Shown here one piece after another: positions 1-9,987 of a stretch of 64,000 nucleotides of DNA. The position numbers and the translations under genes were made by a program. Under the pieces are notes generated by a model. It ran no database searches. It saw only the letters and a list, made by a program, of their open reading frames with translations, and was not told where the DNA came from. Position 1 is the stretch's first letter, and each line of letters starts with the position of its first letter. The stretch comes from Photobacterium arenosum (lineage in GTDB: Bacteria > Pseudomonadota > Gammaproteobacteria > Enterobacterales > Vibrionaceae): NCBI RefSeq assembly GCF_014841115.1, contig NZ_JACYTP010000013.1, forward strand, positions 62,001-126,000, given 5' to 3'.

Positions 1-1164
1 ACCACGTTGTTTGGTGGCAAGTTAGCGTCGTTCACCTTCTGGGGCTGGCAAGCCGTGATTCTATCAGCAGTTATTACGCTGCCGATGGGTTATACATCCA
101 GCAAAGAATACGCTGAACTGGAATGGCCAATCGATATACTGATTGCCGTTGTCTGGGTCTCCTATGCTGTCGTGTTCTTCGGAACGATGATTAAACGAAA
201 GACCTCCCACATTTATGTGGCAAACTGGTTCTTCGGTGCATTCATTTTGACGGTAGCCGTTCTTCACATTGTGAACAGCATGGCGATTCCGGTCTCAATG
301 ACGAAGTCGTATTCTGTTTACTCTGGTGCAGTCGATGCCATGGTTCAGTGGTGGTATGGGCACAATGCCGTAGGTTTCCTTCTTACTGCTGGCTTCCTGG
401 GTATGATGTACTACTTCGTCCCGAAACAAGCCGGTCGTCCTGTTTATTCCTACCGTTTGTCTATCGTGCACTTCTGGGCACTGATTTCTCTGTACATCTG
501 GGCTGGCCCGCACCACCTGCACTACACCGCATTGCCTGACTGGACTCAGTCACTGGGCATGGTGATGTCTCTGGTACTGTTTGCGCCATCCTGGGGTGGC
601 ATGATCAACGGTATCATGACGCTGTCCGGTGCCTGGCATAAACTGCGCTATGACCCTATTCTGCGCTTCCTGGTAGTGTCACTGTCGTTCTACGGCATGT
701 CTACTTTCGAAGGCCCGATGATGGCGATTAAGACAGTCAATGCCCTGTCTCACTATACCGATTGGACAATCGGCCACGTTCACTCAGGTGCGTTAGGCTG
801 GGTTGCCATGGTTTCTATCGGTTCGGTATATCACCTGATTCCAAAACTGTTCGGCCAAGAGCGTATGTACTCTATCAAACTGGTAAACGTGCATTTCTGG
901 CTGGCTACTATTGGTACGGTTCTGTACATCGTAGCTATGTGGATTTCTGGTGTGATGCAAGGTCTGATGTGGCGCGCGGTGAATACCGACGGTACCCTGA
1001 CCTACAGCTTTGTTGAAGCTCTGCAAGCGTCTTATCCGTTCTACTTCGTGCGTTTCTGTGGTGGTCTTATCTTCGTAACCGGCATGTTCCTGATGGCTTA
1101 CAACGCTTACAGAACTATTGCCGCACCGAAAGACAGCTTGAAAGCCATAGAGCAACCAGCATAA
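1..1164 (+). CDS. ccoN: cbb3-type cytochrome c oxidase subunit I (5' end outside window)
   Basis: Catalytic subunit of the high-affinity cbb3 terminal oxidase in the inner membrane, which reduces O2 to water at a heme b3/CuB centre. The frame is open from base 1, so the true start lies upstream; 387 residues are visible against roughly 475 in the family, so about 90 N-terminal residues are missing. Visible marks include the GPHHLHY metal-ligand segment, [11 protein letters not shown] (the helix with the cross-linked Tyr typical of cbb3 enzymes) and [10 protein letters not shown] with the heme-ligand histidines, all among many hydrophobic helices. It is followed 12 bases later by ccoO in the order ccoNOQP. 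Transcription is usually under FNR/ArcA-type control, but the promoter is outside the window. Confidence 0.97.
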   Translation, partial: TTLFGGKLASFTFWGWQAVILSAVITLPMGYTSSKEYAELEWPIDILIAVVWVSYAVVFFGTMIKRKTSHIYVANWFFGAFILTVAVLHIVNSMAIPVSMTKSYSVYSGAVDAMVQWWYGHNAVGFLLTAGFLGMMYYFVPKQAGRPVYSYRLSIVHFWALISLYIWAGPHHLHYTALPDWTQSLGMVMSLVLFAPSWGGMINGIMTLSGAWHKLRYDPILRFLVVSLSFYGMSTFEGPMMAIKTVNALSHYTDWTIGHVHSGALGWVAMVSIGSVYHLIPKLFGQERMYSIKLVNVHFWLATIGTVLYIVAMWISGVMQGLMWRAVNTDGTLTYSFVEALQASYPFYFVRFCGGLIFVTGMFLMAYNAYRTIAAPKDSLKAIEQPA

Positions 1165-1176
1165 GGAGTAAAACTG

Positions 1177-1785
1177 ATGAGCTTTCGTCACGAACTTGTT
1201 GAAAAAAATGTTGGTTTGCTGGCCATCCTGATTGTGATTGCAATCAGTTTGGGTGCGCTGGTAGAAATCACGCCGCTGATTTATCAGGAACAAACGACTG
1301 AGCCTGTAGAAAACCTGCGCCCTTACACTGCTCTGGAAATGGAAGGCCGTGACATTTATATCCGCGAAGGGTGTAACGTTTGCCACAGCCAGATGATTCG
1401 TCCATTCCGTTCAGAAACTGAACGTTATGGCCATTATTCTGTTGCAGGTGAAAGTGTTTGGGAGCATCCATTCCTGTGGGGCTCTAAGCGTACAGGTCCG
1501 GATCTGGCTCGTGTAGGCGGCCGTTATTCCGATGAATGGCACCGTGTACACTTGCGTAACCCCCGCGATGTAGTACCAGAATCTAACATGCCCGGTTTCC
1601 CTTGGTTGGAAGAAAATGTACTGGATGGCGAAATAACCTCTAAAAAACTTGCCTTATTCCGCGATAAGTTCGGTGTACCTTACACTGACGAACAAGTTGC
1701 GAAAGCAGGTGATGATGTGAAAGGCAAGACTGAAATGGACGCACTTATTGCTTACCTTCAGTCTCTAGGTCACGCGATGAAATAA
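1177..1785 (+). CDS. ccoO: cbb3-type cytochrome c oxidase subunit II (mono-heme c)
   Basis: Membrane-anchored monoheme cytochrome c of the cbb3 oxidase, which passes electrons towards CcoN. The 202 residues start with a single transmembrane anchor (about residues 14-34). The heme c site CNVCH lies at residues 66-70, followed by SQMIRPF, a family signature, and MPGFPWL supplies the likely axial Met. The start has AAGGAG just upstream. Length matches the family (about 200 residues). It sits between ccoN and ccoQ with very short gaps and is clearly cotranscribed. Confidence 0.97.
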   Translation: MSFRHELVEKNVGLLAILIVIAISLGALVEITPLIYQEQTTEPVENLRPYTALEMEGRDIYIREGCNVCHSQMIRPFRSETERYGHYSVAGESVWEHPFLWGSKRTGPDLARVGGRYSDEWHRVHLRNPRDVVPESNMPGFPWLEENVLDGEITSKKLALFRDKFGVPYTDEQVAKAGDDVKGKTEMDALIAYLQSLGHAMK

Positions 1786-1794
1786 GGAGGCACC

Positions 1795-1971
1795 ATGGAT
1801 ATCGGAACCATTCATAGTATCTGGACTGTGATTCTGTTCGGTAGCTTTATTGGTATTGTCCTTTGGGCCTACAGTAAACGCCGTAAATCCCAATTCGACG
1901 AAGCTGCTAATTTGATATTTGCAGACGAGGAGAAGGATGTGGCCACGCGTGAAAAAGACAGGAGCAAATAA
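1795..1971 (+). CDS. ccoQ: cbb3-type cytochrome c oxidase subunit CcoQ
   Basis: Small 58-residue subunit, read directly from the bases. ATG at 1795 is preceded by AAGGAGG and the stop TAA is at 1969-1971, two bases before ccoP. It has one hydrophobic helix (TVILFGSFIGIVLWAY, about residues 11-26) followed by a charged tail (KRRK, then acidic residues), the usual CcoQ layout. CcoQ is thought to stabilise the assembled oxidase; it carries no cofactor. Sequence is poorly conserved in this family, so the call rests on size, topology and position between ccoO and ccoP. Confidence 0.92.
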   Translation: MDIGTIHSIWTVILFGSFIGIVLWAYSKRRKSQFDEAANLIFADEEKDVATREKDRSK

Positions 1972-1973
1972 GA

Positions 1974-2951
1974 ATGTCGACGTTTTGGAGTGTATGGATC
2001 ATCGTCATCACGCTTGGCACCCTGGCTGCAATTGCTGCCATTCTTGCTTGGTGTAGCAAGGACAAAATGGGTGTTGAAGAAGGTGAGGACATGGGCCACG
2101 AATACGATGGTATTCGCGAGATCAATAACCCACTACCTAAGTGGTGGTCTTATATGTTCTGGGGAACCATTGTTTTTTCTTTGGTATATCTGGCGCTATA
2201 TCCTGGCCTGGGCAACTTTAAGGGGCTTTTGGGGTGGCAGAGTTCAGATCAGACTATTCGCACAGTAGCTGAGTCAAAAGCATCTATTGCTAACTCTCAG
2301 CAAGCGCAAGAGCTTGATCAATATGCCAAAGAATTGGGTGATGCAGAACGAGCTTATGGCGAGCTGTTTAAAACCCTTGCCTATGACGAGTCTGGTAACA
2401 ACCTTCGTCCAATCGAAGAAATTGCAGCCGATCAAGATGCTCGCCGTGTAGGTCAGCGCTTGTTCCTGCAGAACTGTGCTCAGTGCCACGGCTCTGATGC
2501 GCGTGGTCAGCAGGGCTTCCCTAATCTGACCGATAACGATTGGTTGTATGGCGGTGAAGCTGAAACCATCAAAACCACCATCATGCATGGCCGTACAGGC
2601 GCTATGCCTGCATGGATTGACACCTTAGGCGAAGACGGTGTACAAGAAGTAACAAGTTACGCTCTGAGTTTGTCTGGCCGTAAAGTGAATGCCAAAGAGG
2701 CTGCGGCGGGTAAACAACGCTTTGTGGTGTGTGCTGCCTGTCATGGTACGGATGGTAAAGGTAACCCAGCATTTGGTGCGCCTGACCTGACTGATAATAT
2801 CTGGCTATATGGTGGTTCACGTCGTGCGGTCGTTGATACTATTACTCACGGTCGCCAGGGTGTTATGCCGGCTTGGGATAACATTCTGGGCGAAGAAAAA
2901 GTTCAGCTTATCTCTGCTTATGTGTGGGGCCTGAGCAACAGCGAGCAGTAA
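1974..2951 (+). CDS. ccoP: cbb3-type cytochrome c oxidase subunit III (di-heme c)
   Basis: Diheme cytochrome c subunit that receives electrons from soluble cytochromes and feeds CcoO/CcoN. The protein has 325 residues. An N-terminal transmembrane segment is followed by a second one (WWSYMFWGTIVFSLVYLALY) and two periplasmic cytochrome c domains with CAQCH near residue 168 and CAACH near residue 253. Both domains carry matching LTDN.WLYGG segments and a GRTGAMPAW / GRQGVMPAW axial-Met motif, evidence of an internal duplication. It is the last gene before a terminator. Confidence 0.97.
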   Translation: MSTFWSVWIIVITLGTLAAIAAILAWCSKDKMGVEEGEDMGHEYDGIREINNPLPKWWSYMFWGTIVFSLVYLALYPGLGNFKGLLGWQSSDQTIRTVAESKASIANSQQAQELDQYAKELGDAERAYGELFKTLAYDESGNNLRPIEEIAADQDARRVGQRLFLQNCAQCHGSDARGQQGFPNLTDNDWLYGGEAETIKTTIMHGRTGAMPAWIDTLGEDGVQEVTSYALSLSGRKVNAKEAAAGKQRFVVCAACHGTDGKGNPAFGAPDLTDNIWLYGGSRRAVVDTITHGRQGVMPAWDNILGEEKVQLISAYVWGLSNSEQ

Positions 2952-3021
2952 TCCTGATTTCTGTTACGAATCAGTTAATTGTTGACGTTTGCTGACAATT
3001 TCACTGAAGCTAAGTCATAGG

Positions 3022-3049
3022 GCCCCTGCTAAAATCAGGGGCTCTTTTT
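3022..3049 (+). terminator. Rho-independent terminator after ccoNOQP
   Basis: GCCCCTG (3022-3028) pairs with CAGGGGC (3036-3042) across a 7-base loop and is followed by TCTTTTT. It separates the structural oxidase genes from the assembly genes, which begin at 3072 with their own AAAGGA ribosome site. Confidence 0.85.
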
Positions 3050-3071
3050 ATAGATACTAAAAGGATTCACA

Positions 3072-3563
3072 ATGCAAAAGCCATGGTATAAGCAGTTTTG
3101 GCCCTGGTTCATAATTGCGATTCCAGCCCTATCCATTACATACAGCATGACTGCGCTGTATATATTCTCTCAGAACAAAGTGGATCTGGTTGCTGAAGAC
3201 TATTACAAGAAAGGAAAAGGCATTAATCAGGACTTTTCGCGACTGCGTGTCGCAGACGCCCTGAAAATAAAGGCGGATATCAAGGTTACTGAGCAAGATA
3301 TCACCCTATCTCTGGACAAAGGTGAGCTGCCTGACTTTCCAACGCTGCGAGTTCTCTTTACTCACCGCACCTTAGCGGAAAAAGACTTCACCCAAATGAT
3401 CAGCCCGGACCAAAAAGGCCGCTACCGATTCACAGCACCAGAGTCGATTGATGGCCCATGGTTTGTCGAAGTAGAGCCGTTTCAGGGAGAATGGATGCTG
3501 AATGGCCGTCTTAACCTGCCCTCATCCGATCCGATTAAGCTGTATGGACAAAACAAAGGATGA
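3072..3563 (+). CDS. ccoH: FixH/CcoH family cbb3 oxidase assembly protein
   Basis: Membrane protein of 163 residues needed in related systems for cbb3 oxidase maturation or stability. One N-terminal transmembrane helix (about residues 10-31) is followed by the FixH hallmark VAEDYYKKGKGIN near residues 40-52 and a periplasmic beta-rich domain ending in a W-rich stretch. AAAAGGA lies 7-13 bases before the ATG. The last four bases overlap the ccoI start (ATGA), which implies translational coupling. It is the first gene of the assembly operon ccoH-ccoI-ccoS-COG2836. Confidence 0.9.
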   Translation: MQKPWYKQFWPWFIIAIPALSITYSMTALYIFSQNKVDLVAEDYYKKGKGINQDFSRLRVADALKIKADIKVTEQDITLSLDKGELPDFPTLRVLFTHRTLAEKDFTQMISPDQKGRYRFTAPESIDGPWFVEVEPFQGEWMLNGRLNLPSSDPIKLYGQNKG

Positions 3564-5938
3564 CAACCTCTTGCTACCACTGTGGTGATCCTGTACCACA
3601 TGATACCCATTTAACAGTCGACATCCTGGGAACAGCACGCAGTATGTGCTGCCCGGGCTGCCACGCTGTGGCAAGCACTATAGTCGACAGTGGTTTGACA
3701 TCCTATTATGAGTATCGGACTGCAACAGCAGATAAAGCCGATCTGATTCCTCAGCAATTGCAGTCCCTTGCCCTGTATGACAACGAAGAAATTCAGCAAG
3801 ACTTTGTCAGAACCAGCGACAACACCAACGAAGTCACACTGTCACTCGAAGGGGTATCGTGTGCCGCCTGCGCATGGTTAATTGAACGACAACTCAAACG
3901 CGAAACAGGCTTAGTTAACATTCGCGTCAATACCACCACGCACCGCGCTCTGCTCAGCTGGAACCCCGAGCAGACTAAACTCAGCACTCTTTTGTCCGCC
4001 ATTCACCGTTTAGGCTACAAAGCGGCCCCTTTTGAGGCAGATAACCAAGAGCAGCATTACCACAATACGATGAAGAGCTACCTGTACCGTTTAGGTATCG
4101 CTGGCTTAGCCAGCATGCAGGTGATGATGTTGGCGGTTGCGCTGTACTTTGAGGTATTTGGTGATCTGGATGAAAGCTTCCGAAACTATTTCCGCTGGGT
4201 CAGCCTTCTTTTCGCCACCCCGGTGCTTCTCTACTCAGCACTGCCCTTCTATCTGAATGCCTGGCGGAACCTCAAAGCACGCACATTAGGCATGGATGTC
4301 CCTGTTTCTATTGCGCTGATCTTCGCTTACGTGGCCAGCTTTTATGCCACTGTTACAACAAAGGGCGAAGTGTTCTTCGAATCCATTTCGATGTTTACCT
4401 TCTTCTTATTAATCGGCCGTTATCTTGAGATGAGGGCGCGCCGTAAAGCCGCTGCAGCCAGCGCCAATCTGCTTAAATTGATTCCGGCTATGGCAAATCT
4501 GGTTGATGGTCGCCAGATTGCAGCGAAAAGCCTAAAGACAGGTGACGTTGTCACAGTTTTGCCCGGAGAAAGCTTACCTGCCGATGGTGTTATTGTGGCA
4601 GGTCACAGTGTAATCGACGAGTCAATGCTGACTGGCGAGCCGCTCCCCGTACGCAGAAGCAAGGATGATACTGTATTTGCCGGCACAATTAACGGTGACG
4701 GTAACCTGACCGTGAAAGTGACTCAGGACCGCCAGCACTCCCTTATTTCGAACATCATTCGTCTTCAGGATGAAGCACAGGCAACGAAGCCAAAAATTGC
4801 AGAAGTTGCCGACGTGGTAGCCCGTTATTTTGTCGCTGTTATTCTTATCATTGCAGCGGGTACCTGGCTTTACTGGCACCAGGTAAAACCCGATGATGCG
4901 CTATGGATTACGCTGGCTGTGCTGGTTGCCACCTGCCCTTGCGCCCTGTCGCTGGCAACACCAACCGCACTGACTTGTGCTACCTCACGTCTTGGCCGTC
5001 TAGGCATTCTGCTCCGGCGCGGACACGTTCTGGAAACACTCTGCAATGTGAACCAACTGGTTATAGATAAAACCGGCACCTTAACCGAAGGAAATGTCAG
5101 AGTCATCCAAACAGTCTGCTTTGACAGTTACGATGAAACAGAGGTCCTGAGCATCGCTGCCGAGCTGGAACGCTTTGCAAACCACCCTATCGCCCGGGCT
5201 TTTTCTGGTTATCGAAATTCAGCCTTTTCCTTTGATGAGGTTGAAAATGAAATCGGCTTTGGCCTCAAAGGCATGAGAGAGGGAAATGAATGGCGAATCG
5301 GGAAGCAGGCTTTTGCGTTAAACGGTGAAAACGCCCCTTCTCCAGACCAGGGCTTTCAGGTTTGGCTCACCTGTAACGGTAAAGCTATCGCCGCTTTCCA
5401 ATTGGATGATCCCATCCGGCATGACAGTCAGTCACTGGTCAGTGCCTTTCAGGCCGAAGGGATTCAGGTCACAATGCTCACGGGCGATAACTCCGACAAT
5501 GCCGCTCGCGTGGCAAAAACGCTTTCTGTAGACAAGCTGATTAGCGGTGCGACTCCGCAAGGTAAACTCGATTACCTTAACAGTCTCGCCAAAGATCAGG
5601 TCGCCCTGATGATTGGTGACGGCGTTAATGATGCACCTGTGCTGGCTGGCGCTCATCTGTCACTTGCAATGGGTGGAGGTACGGATGTTGCTAAATCGTC
5701 TGCAGATATGGTTTTACTTGGAGATCACTTAAACCGAGTGCTGGAAGCACGACGCCTGGCAATGAAAACTAAGAAGATCATTCGGGAAAATCTATCATGG
5801 GCATTAGGATATAACCTTGTTATTCTGCCTCTGGCTGTTGCCGGACTGGTTGCACCTTATATTGCAGTATTAGGCATGTCTGCCAGCTCCATCATTGTTG
5901 TCTCTAATTCACTGAGGTTATTGAAAGAAGATGGCTAG
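3560..5938 (+). CDS. ccoI: Copper-translocating P1B-type ATPase for cbb3 oxidase assembly (CcoI/FixI)
   Basis: Heavy-metal P-type ATPase of 792 residues that supplies copper for the CuB site of the cbb3 oxidase. In order: an N-terminal cysteine-rich metal-binding region (CYHCG, then CCPGC near residue 33), a heavy-metal-associated domain with CAAC near residues 100-103, transmembrane helices, the transport motif CPC near residue 459, the phosphorylation site DKTGT near residue 503 and the hinge GDGVNDAP near residue 686. The extra N-terminal cysteine cluster separates CcoI from ordinary CopA exporters. It overlaps the gene before by 4 bases and ccoS by 8 bases. Confidence 0.95.
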   Translation: MTTSCYHCGDPVPHDTHLTVDILGTARSMCCPGCHAVASTIVDSGLTSYYEYRTATADKADLIPQQLQSLALYDNEEIQQDFVRTSDNTNEVTLSLEGVSCAACAWLIERQLKRETGLVNIRVNTTTHRALLSWNPEQTKLSTLLSAIHRLGYKAAPFEADNQEQHYHNTMKSYLYRLGIAGLASMQVMMLAVALYFEVFGDLDESFRNYFRWVSLLFATPVLLYSALPFYLNAWRNLKARTLGMDVPVSIALIFAYVASFYATVTTKGEVFFESISMFTFFLLIGRYLEMRARRKAAAASANLLKLIPAMANLVDGRQIAAKSLKTGDVVTVLPGESLPADGVIVAGHSVIDESMLTGEPLPVRRSKDDTVFAGTINGDGNLTVKVTQDRQHSLISNIIRLQDEAQATKPKIAEVADVVARYFVAVILIIAAGTWLYWHQVKPDDALWITLAVLVATCPCALSLATPTALTCATSRLGRLGILLRRGHVLETLCNVNQLVIDKTGTLTEGNVRVIQTVCFDSYDETEVLSIAAELERFANHPIARAFSGYRNSAFSFDEVENEIGFGLKGMREGNEWRIGKQAFALNGENAPSPDQGFQVWLTCNGKAIAAFQLDDPIRHDSQSLVSAFQAEGIQVTMLTGDNSDNAARVAKTLSVDKLISGATPQGKLDYLNSLAKDQVALMIGDGVNDAPVLAGAHLSLAMGGGTDVAKSSADMVLLGDHLNRVLEARRLAMKTKKIIRENLSWALGYNLVILPLAVAGLVAPYIAVLGMSASSIIVVSNSLRLLKEDG

Positions 5939-6128
5939 CCTGTATTTACTCATCCCGATTGCAATCATCTTCGTCTGCATTGCCGTTGCCATTTTTATCT
6001 GGGCCGTCAAATCAGAACAATTTGAAGACCTCGAAAGACAGGGATACGACATCCTGTTTGATGAGAATGAAGAAAAGCAACCCGCGCAAAAAACGGATGA
6101 TGAACAAACGGGCAAGGAAAAACAGTGA
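5931..6128 (+). CDS. ccoS: cbb3-type oxidase assembly protein CcoS
   Basis: Small membrane protein of 65 residues. One N-terminal helix (LYLLIPIAIIFVCIAVAIF) precedes WAVKSEQFEDLERQG, the conserved CcoS segment, and a charged tail. In Rhodobacter-type systems CcoS is needed for correct cofactor insertion into the oxidase. The ATG lies inside the last codons of ccoI and its stop overlaps the GTG start of the next gene by 4 bases, so the four assembly genes are translationally coupled. Confidence 0.93.
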   Translation: MASLYLLIPIAIIFVCIAVAIFIWAVKSEQFEDLERQGYDILFDENEEKQPAQKTDDEQTGKEKQ

Positions 6129-6802
6129 ACACAGATTTTTTCGCTGCTTTTGTTATTGGCCTGCTGGGTGCAGGCCATTGCCTGGGGATGTGTGGTGGTA
6201 TCGCTGCCGCTATTACCTTAGGCATGCCAGGGCAACAGCAAAGCCACCGTTTTCCTTACTTACTTTGCTACAACGCCGGACGCCTGATTTCTTACGCAGC
6301 AGCCGGAGCTGTTATTGGTGGCGCAGTGGCAGGTATGGCTGCATTAAGTGGATTAAGCACTGCGCTCCTTTTCCTGCGCATTTTCGCCGCAGTGATGATG
6401 ATTCTTCTCGCCCTGTATATTGGCCAGTGGTGGCAAGGGGTCACCAGAATTGAAGCTCTCGGCCAATCACTCTGGCGTTTTATCTCGCCTTTAGCTAAGT
6501 CGATGTTACCACTGAAATCTCCCCTTGCGGCCTTTCCGTTTGGACTGGTATGGGGCTGGTTACCCTGCGGATTAGTTTACTCAATGTTGAGTTGGGCGGC
6601 TGTGGCTGGCAATGCAGGCTCAGGTGCCGGCGTCATGCTGGCCTTTGGTCTGGGAACTTTGCCAGCCATGCTGTTAGTAGGCAGCTTTGCAGAAACGCTT
6701 AAACAATGGCTTTCCAATCAGATATTTAAAAAAACCAGTGCATTATTGTTATTGGCATACGGTATCCACACAGGTTATGTCGCAATCACACAATTTTCCT
6801 AA
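6125..6802 (+). CDS. COG2836 (TauE/SafE-like, DsbD_2-like) membrane protein of the cco assembly operon
   Basis: Polytopic inner-membrane protein of 225 residues with about six hydrophobic helices. The start is GTG, overlapping the ccoS stop (GTGA). The first helix contains GAGHCLGMCGG, a Cys-bearing motif typical of the COG2836 / UreH-like membrane family; FGLVWGWLPCGLVYSML with a Pro-Cys lies in the second half. Databases often label this family a sulfite exporter, but its conserved place behind ccoI-ccoS in many gammaproteobacteria fits a role in metal or heme handling for the oxidase. The substrate cannot be read from the sequence. Confidence 0.85.
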   Translation: MNTDFFAAFVIGLLGAGHCLGMCGGIAAAITLGMPGQQQSHRFPYLLCYNAGRLISYAAAGAVIGGAVAGMAALSGLSTALLFLRIFAAVMMILLALYIGQWWQGVTRIEALGQSLWRFISPLAKSMLPLKSPLAAFPFGLVWGWLPCGLVYSMLSWAAVAGNAGSGAGVMLAFGLGTLPAMLLVGSFAETLKQWLSNQIFKKTSALLLLAYGIHTGYVAITQFS

Positions 6803-6877
6803 TGTTTTATACTCGTCATTATGAATAAGAGTGTGATAGAGTGACCCGAGTATCCGAACTTGGTCAGGCCACAGTTT

Positions 6878-7627
6878 ATGAATTCAGATAAAATCTCCAC
6901 AAAACGCATTCAATCCGGTGGATGTGCTATCCATTGTCAGGATTGCAGTATCAGTCAGTTGTGTATCCCCTTTACTCTCAATGACGCAGAGTTAGATCAG
7001 CTAGATAGCATTATTGAGCGTAAAAAGCCTATCCATAAGGGTCAGGAGTTATTTAAAGCCGGGGACGAGCTGAAAGCGCTGTACGCTATTCGTTCAGGCA
7101 CAGTGAAAACCTATACCATCACCGAGCAAGGCGACGAACAAATTACCGCTTTTCATTTAGCTGGCGACTTGGTGGGTTTTGACGCTATCAACGACCATAA
7201 ACACCAAAGTTTTGCCCAGTCTCTCGAAACCTCTATGGTATGCGAGATTCCGTTTGAAACATTGGATGAGCTTGCCGGTAAGGTGCCTAAGCTCCGACAG
7301 CAAATTATGCGCCTGATGAGCAGTGAAATTAAAAGCGATCAGAATATGATCCTGCTGCTCTCTAAGAAAAATGCCGAAGAGCGTCTGGCAGCGTTTCTCT
7401 ATGATTTGTCATGCCGTTTCTCAGAGCGTGGGTTTTCTGCCCGCGAATTCCGGCTGACTATGACCCGTGGCGATATTGGAAACTATCTGGGACTGACGGT
7501 TGAAACAATCAGCCGTCTGTTAGGACGTTTCCAAAAATCCGAGATCATTGGCGTGAAAGGCAAGTACATCACGGTTCTCGATCGTGAGCAGCTAGCTCTG
7601 CTAGCCGGTGCGACTAATTGTAAATAG
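6878..7627 (+). CDS. fnr: Oxygen-sensing transcription regulator FNR
   Basis: Global regulator of anaerobic metabolism. A [4Fe-4S] cluster permits dimerisation and DNA binding without oxygen. The 249 residues are close to E. coli FNR (250). Cluster cysteines fall in [16 protein letters not shown] (C20, C23, C29), with the fourth in SMVCEIPF near residue 121. The cAMP-type beta-roll has [10 protein letters not shown], and the recognition helix is [16 protein letters not shown] chose ATG 6878 because it aligns with E. coli FNR; an upstream in-frame TTG at 6860 has no support. Placement next to the cbb3 genes agrees with FNR control of that oxidase. Confidence 0.97.
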   Translation: MNSDKISTKRIQSGGCAIHCQDCSISQLCIPFTLNDAELDQLDSIIERKKPIHKGQELFKAGDELKALYAIRSGTVKTYTITEQGDEQITAFHLAGDLVGFDAINDHKHQSFAQSLETSMVCEIPFETLDELAGKVPKLRQQIMRLMSSEIKSDQNMILLLSKKNAEERLAAFLYDLSCRFSERGFSAREFRLTMTRGDIGNYLGLTVETISRLLGRFQKSEIIGVKGKYITVLDREQLALLAGATNCK

Positions 7628-7633
7628 TTTTAT

Positions 7634-7666
7634 AAAAGTTGATGGGCTTGATGCCCATCAACTTTT
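7634..7666 (+). terminator. Strong terminator after fnr
   Basis: AAAAGTTGATGGGC (7634-7647) pairs with its exact complement after the five-base loop TTGAT, and the right arm ends in TTTT. It is the only terminator in the 164-base gap before uspE. Confidence 0.9.
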
Positions 7667-7791
7667 ACTGTAATTCCTCTTCAAAGTCCTCCATTTCCTC
7701 GCAGCAATCCGTTACAGTGAATATACTAATCTGAATACAAACAGTTTTTCAGATCAGGTCGATTGCGAATCCGTTGAGACAGGGGGCAGTT

Positions 7792-8730
7792 ATGAACACA
7801 TACAAAAACATCCTCGTAGTGGCCGATCCACTGCAGGACAACCAACCGGCTTTGTCACGCGCAGTACACCTCGCTGAAAAAAGTGAGAATGTTCACATCA
7901 CTGTATTCCTTGCCATTTACGATTTTTCTTACGAAATGACATCCATGCTCTCGTCGGATGAACGCCAGGCCATGCGACGCGGGGTTATCCAACAGCGCGA
8001 AGAATGGTTAAAAGACATTATCCGCCCTCATGTCACCGCTGGCGTTGATATCGACATCCTTGTTGTGTGGCACAATCGCCCCTATGAAGCCGTTATAGCC
8101 GAGGTGTACAGCCATCATCACGACCTACTGATAAAAGCCACTCATAAACACGACAAAATCGGCTCTGTGATTTTTACCCCTACCGACTGGCATTTATTGC
8201 GCAAATGTCCATGCCCCGTGCTTTTGGTCAAAGAGCACAGCTGGCCCGAAAACGGAAAAGTACTGGCTTGTGTCAACTTAGCAGCCGAAAGTGATACGCA
8301 CGAAGCACTGAACGATAAAATCATCAGCGAAGCTAAGAACATGGCAGAAGTACTGGTTGCCGAAGTCAATCTGGTCAATGCCTACCCTGCCACCCCGGTT
8401 AACATTACGATTGAATTACCTGAATTTGACCCTGCAACCTACACAGATGCGGTACGAGGCCACCATCTGACATCAATGAAGGCACTGAGGCAAAAACACG
8501 GTATTGATGAAGGTAAAACCCATGTCGTCGAAGGATTGCCTGAAGACGTCATCCCAAAAGTGGCAGAAGAGTTGGATGCAGAACTCGTAATACTGGGCAC
8601 CACCGGCCGGACCGGGCTTTCTGCTGTCTTCATCGGCAATACAGCTGAGCACACTATTGACAGCCTCAACTGCGACTTGCTTGCCCTCAAGCCAGACGGC
8701 TACATCAGCCCTCTGGATCCTAACCAATAA
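7792..8730 (+). CDS. uspE: Universal stress protein E
   Basis: Tandem universal-stress-protein of 312 residues, close to E. coli UspE (316) over its whole length. The first Usp domain covers about residues 1-150 (conserved [38 protein letters not shown]). The second follows ([15 protein letters not shown], then [18 protein letters not shown], which resembles the nucleotide-binding G-2x-G-9x-G(S/T) motif). The chosen ATG is preceded by AGGGGG; an in-frame TTG 18 bases upstream is unlikely. UspE supports stress survival and motility or aggregation in enterics. The fnr-uspE neighbourhood is conserved in E. coli and Vibrio. Confidence 0.95.
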   Translation: MNTYKNILVVADPLQDNQPALSRAVHLAEKSENVHITVFLAIYDFSYEMTSMLSSDERQAMRRGVIQQREEWLKDIIRPHVTAGVDIDILVVWHNRPYEAVIAEVYSHHHDLLIKATHKHDKIGSVIFTPTDWHLLRKCPCPVLLVKEHSWPENGKVLACVNLAAESDTHEALNDKIISEAKNMAEVLVAEVNLVNAYPATPVNITIELPEFDPATYTDAVRGHHLTSMKALRQKHGIDEGKTHVVEGLPEDVIPKVAEELDAELVILGTTGRTGLSAVFIGNTAEHTIDSLNCDLLALKPDGYISPLDPNQ

Positions 8731-8740
8731 TCTTGCTCTG

Positions 8741-8772
8741 AAAGCACGCCTTCAACCCGCAGGCGTGCTTTT
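8741..8772 (+). terminator. Terminator after uspE
   Basis: AAAGCACGCC (8741-8750) and GGCGTGCTTT form a 10-base stem with an 11-base loop, ending in TTTT. Confidence 0.9.
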
Positions 8773-9016
8773 CACCGACAACAATCGCTCAAACTGCCAT
8801 TTAGCCGCTTAATTATCAATTAAGATGAAAATCACGCTGGAATCCGACGCTGGAATCCGTATCATACCCGCCATGAAATTTGCCAGTGAGCACAGATCGC
8901 GAACCCTGCTCACGGTAACCTTTATCGATGATAATTCATAACGACTTATATCATCGTGCTCAATGCATTTACCGTCGGTTGACAGAGTGATTCAATCGAT
9001 GCGAAAGAGAGAAGCA

Positions 9017-9946
9017 ATGACTCAGAATCAAGAGCTTACAAAGGCACAGAAATACAACTTCGATAAGCTGCAAAAGAAACTGCGCCGAAACACGGGCCAG
9101 GCGATTGCTGATTATAATATGATCGAAGATGGTGATCGCATTATGGTTTGTCTGTCTGGTGGTAAAGACAGCTATACCATGCTGGAAATGTTGAGCAGCC
9201 TGCAGCGCAGTGCCCCTGTCAGCTTTGAATTGATTGCAGTTAACCTTGATCAGAAACAACCTGGTTTCCCTGAACATATCTTGCCTGAATATCTTGAATC
9301 TCTGGGTGTTCCGTACAAGATAGTGAATGAAGATACTTATTCAATAGTCAAAGAGAAAGTACCGGAAGGTAAAACGACCTGCTCTCTCTGCTCTCGTCTG
9401 CGTCGCGGCATTTTGTACCGTACGGCGAAGGAAATAGGTGCAACTAAAATTGCGCTGGGTCACCACCGCGATGACATGCTGGAGACGCTTTTCCTGAACA
9501 TGTTCTACGGCGGTAAAATGAAAGGCATGCCACCTAAGCTGGTCTCGGATAATGGCGAGCACGTAGTGATTCGTCCGCTTGCTTATTGCCGCGAAAAAGA
9601 CATTGAACGCTACACCGAAATGAAAGCGTTCCCGATCATCCCATGCAACCTTTGTGGCTCGCAACCAAACCTTCAGCGTCAGGTCATCAAAGAAATGTTG
9701 CGCGACTGGGATAAACGGTATCCGGGCCGTATTGAGACTATGTTCACCGCTATGCAAAACGTCGTGCCCTCGCATCTGGCGGACTTTAACCTGTTTGACT
9801 TTAAATCAATCGACAAGGAATCAGGAGCGATTAACGGTGGTGATATCGCTTTTGATAAAGAAGACCTACCAAACTCACCCGTCTCTTCCGAAGGTGCCAG
9901 TGAATTTGATCCGGGTGAAAAGTTAGATATCTTGCAGGTTAATTAA
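9017..9946 (+). CDS. ttcA: tRNA 2-thiocytidine(32) synthetase TtcA
   Basis: ATP-dependent enzyme that thiolates cytidine 32 of several tRNAs using a [4Fe-4S] cluster. The 309 residues carry the PP-loop SGGKDS near residues 47-52 and two CxxC pairs, CSLC near residue 122 and CNLC near residue 210, which supply cluster ligands in the family. [14 protein letters not shown] and [11 protein letters not shown] are conserved TtcA segments. I prefer ATG 9017 (MTQNQEL...) to the upstream in-frame ATG 8963, since the extra 18 residues lie outside the family core and the spacing from AGAGAG fits. Confidence 0.94.
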   Translation: MTQNQELTKAQKYNFDKLQKKLRRNTGQAIADYNMIEDGDRIMVCLSGGKDSYTMLEMLSSLQRSAPVSFELIAVNLDQKQPGFPEHILPEYLESLGVPYKIVNEDTYSIVKEKVPEGKTTCSLCSRLRRGILYRTAKEIGATKIALGHHRDDMLETLFLNMFYGGKMKGMPPKLVSDNGEHVVIRPLAYCREKDIERYTEMKAFPIIPCNLCGSQPNLQRQVIKEMLRDWDKRYPGRIETMFTAMQNVVPSHLADFNLFDFKSIDKESGAINGGDIAFDKEDLPNSPVSSEGASEFDPGEKLDILQVN

Positions 9947-9960
9947 CTTTTACACCTATC

Positions 9961-9987
9961 AAAGCCGCAGACATTGCGGCTTTTTTA
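9961..9987 (+). terminator. Terminator after ttcA
   Basis: AAAGCCGCA (9961-9969) and TGCGGCTTT form a 9-base stem around GACAT, followed by a run of T. Confidence 0.9.

Noticed and set aside
793..1386. 197-residue frame on the minus strand across ccoN/ccoO
   Set aside because: It lies wholly under well-supported genes on the other strand and shows no resemblance to a protein family.
5959..6453. 164-residue plus-strand frame across ccoS and the COG2836 gene
   Set aside because: Wrong frame of two solid genes; Arg/Ser/Pro-rich as expected of a shadow.
6803..6877. Possible FNR boxes near fnr, uspE, potA and maeA
   Set aside because: I looked for TTGAT-N4-ATCAA in these upstream regions and found only half sites, so no site is reported.
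8808..8824. Inverted repeat CTTAATT-ATC-AATTAAG ahead of ttcA
   Set aside because: Short and AT-only; not distinguishable from chance in this AT-rich gap.
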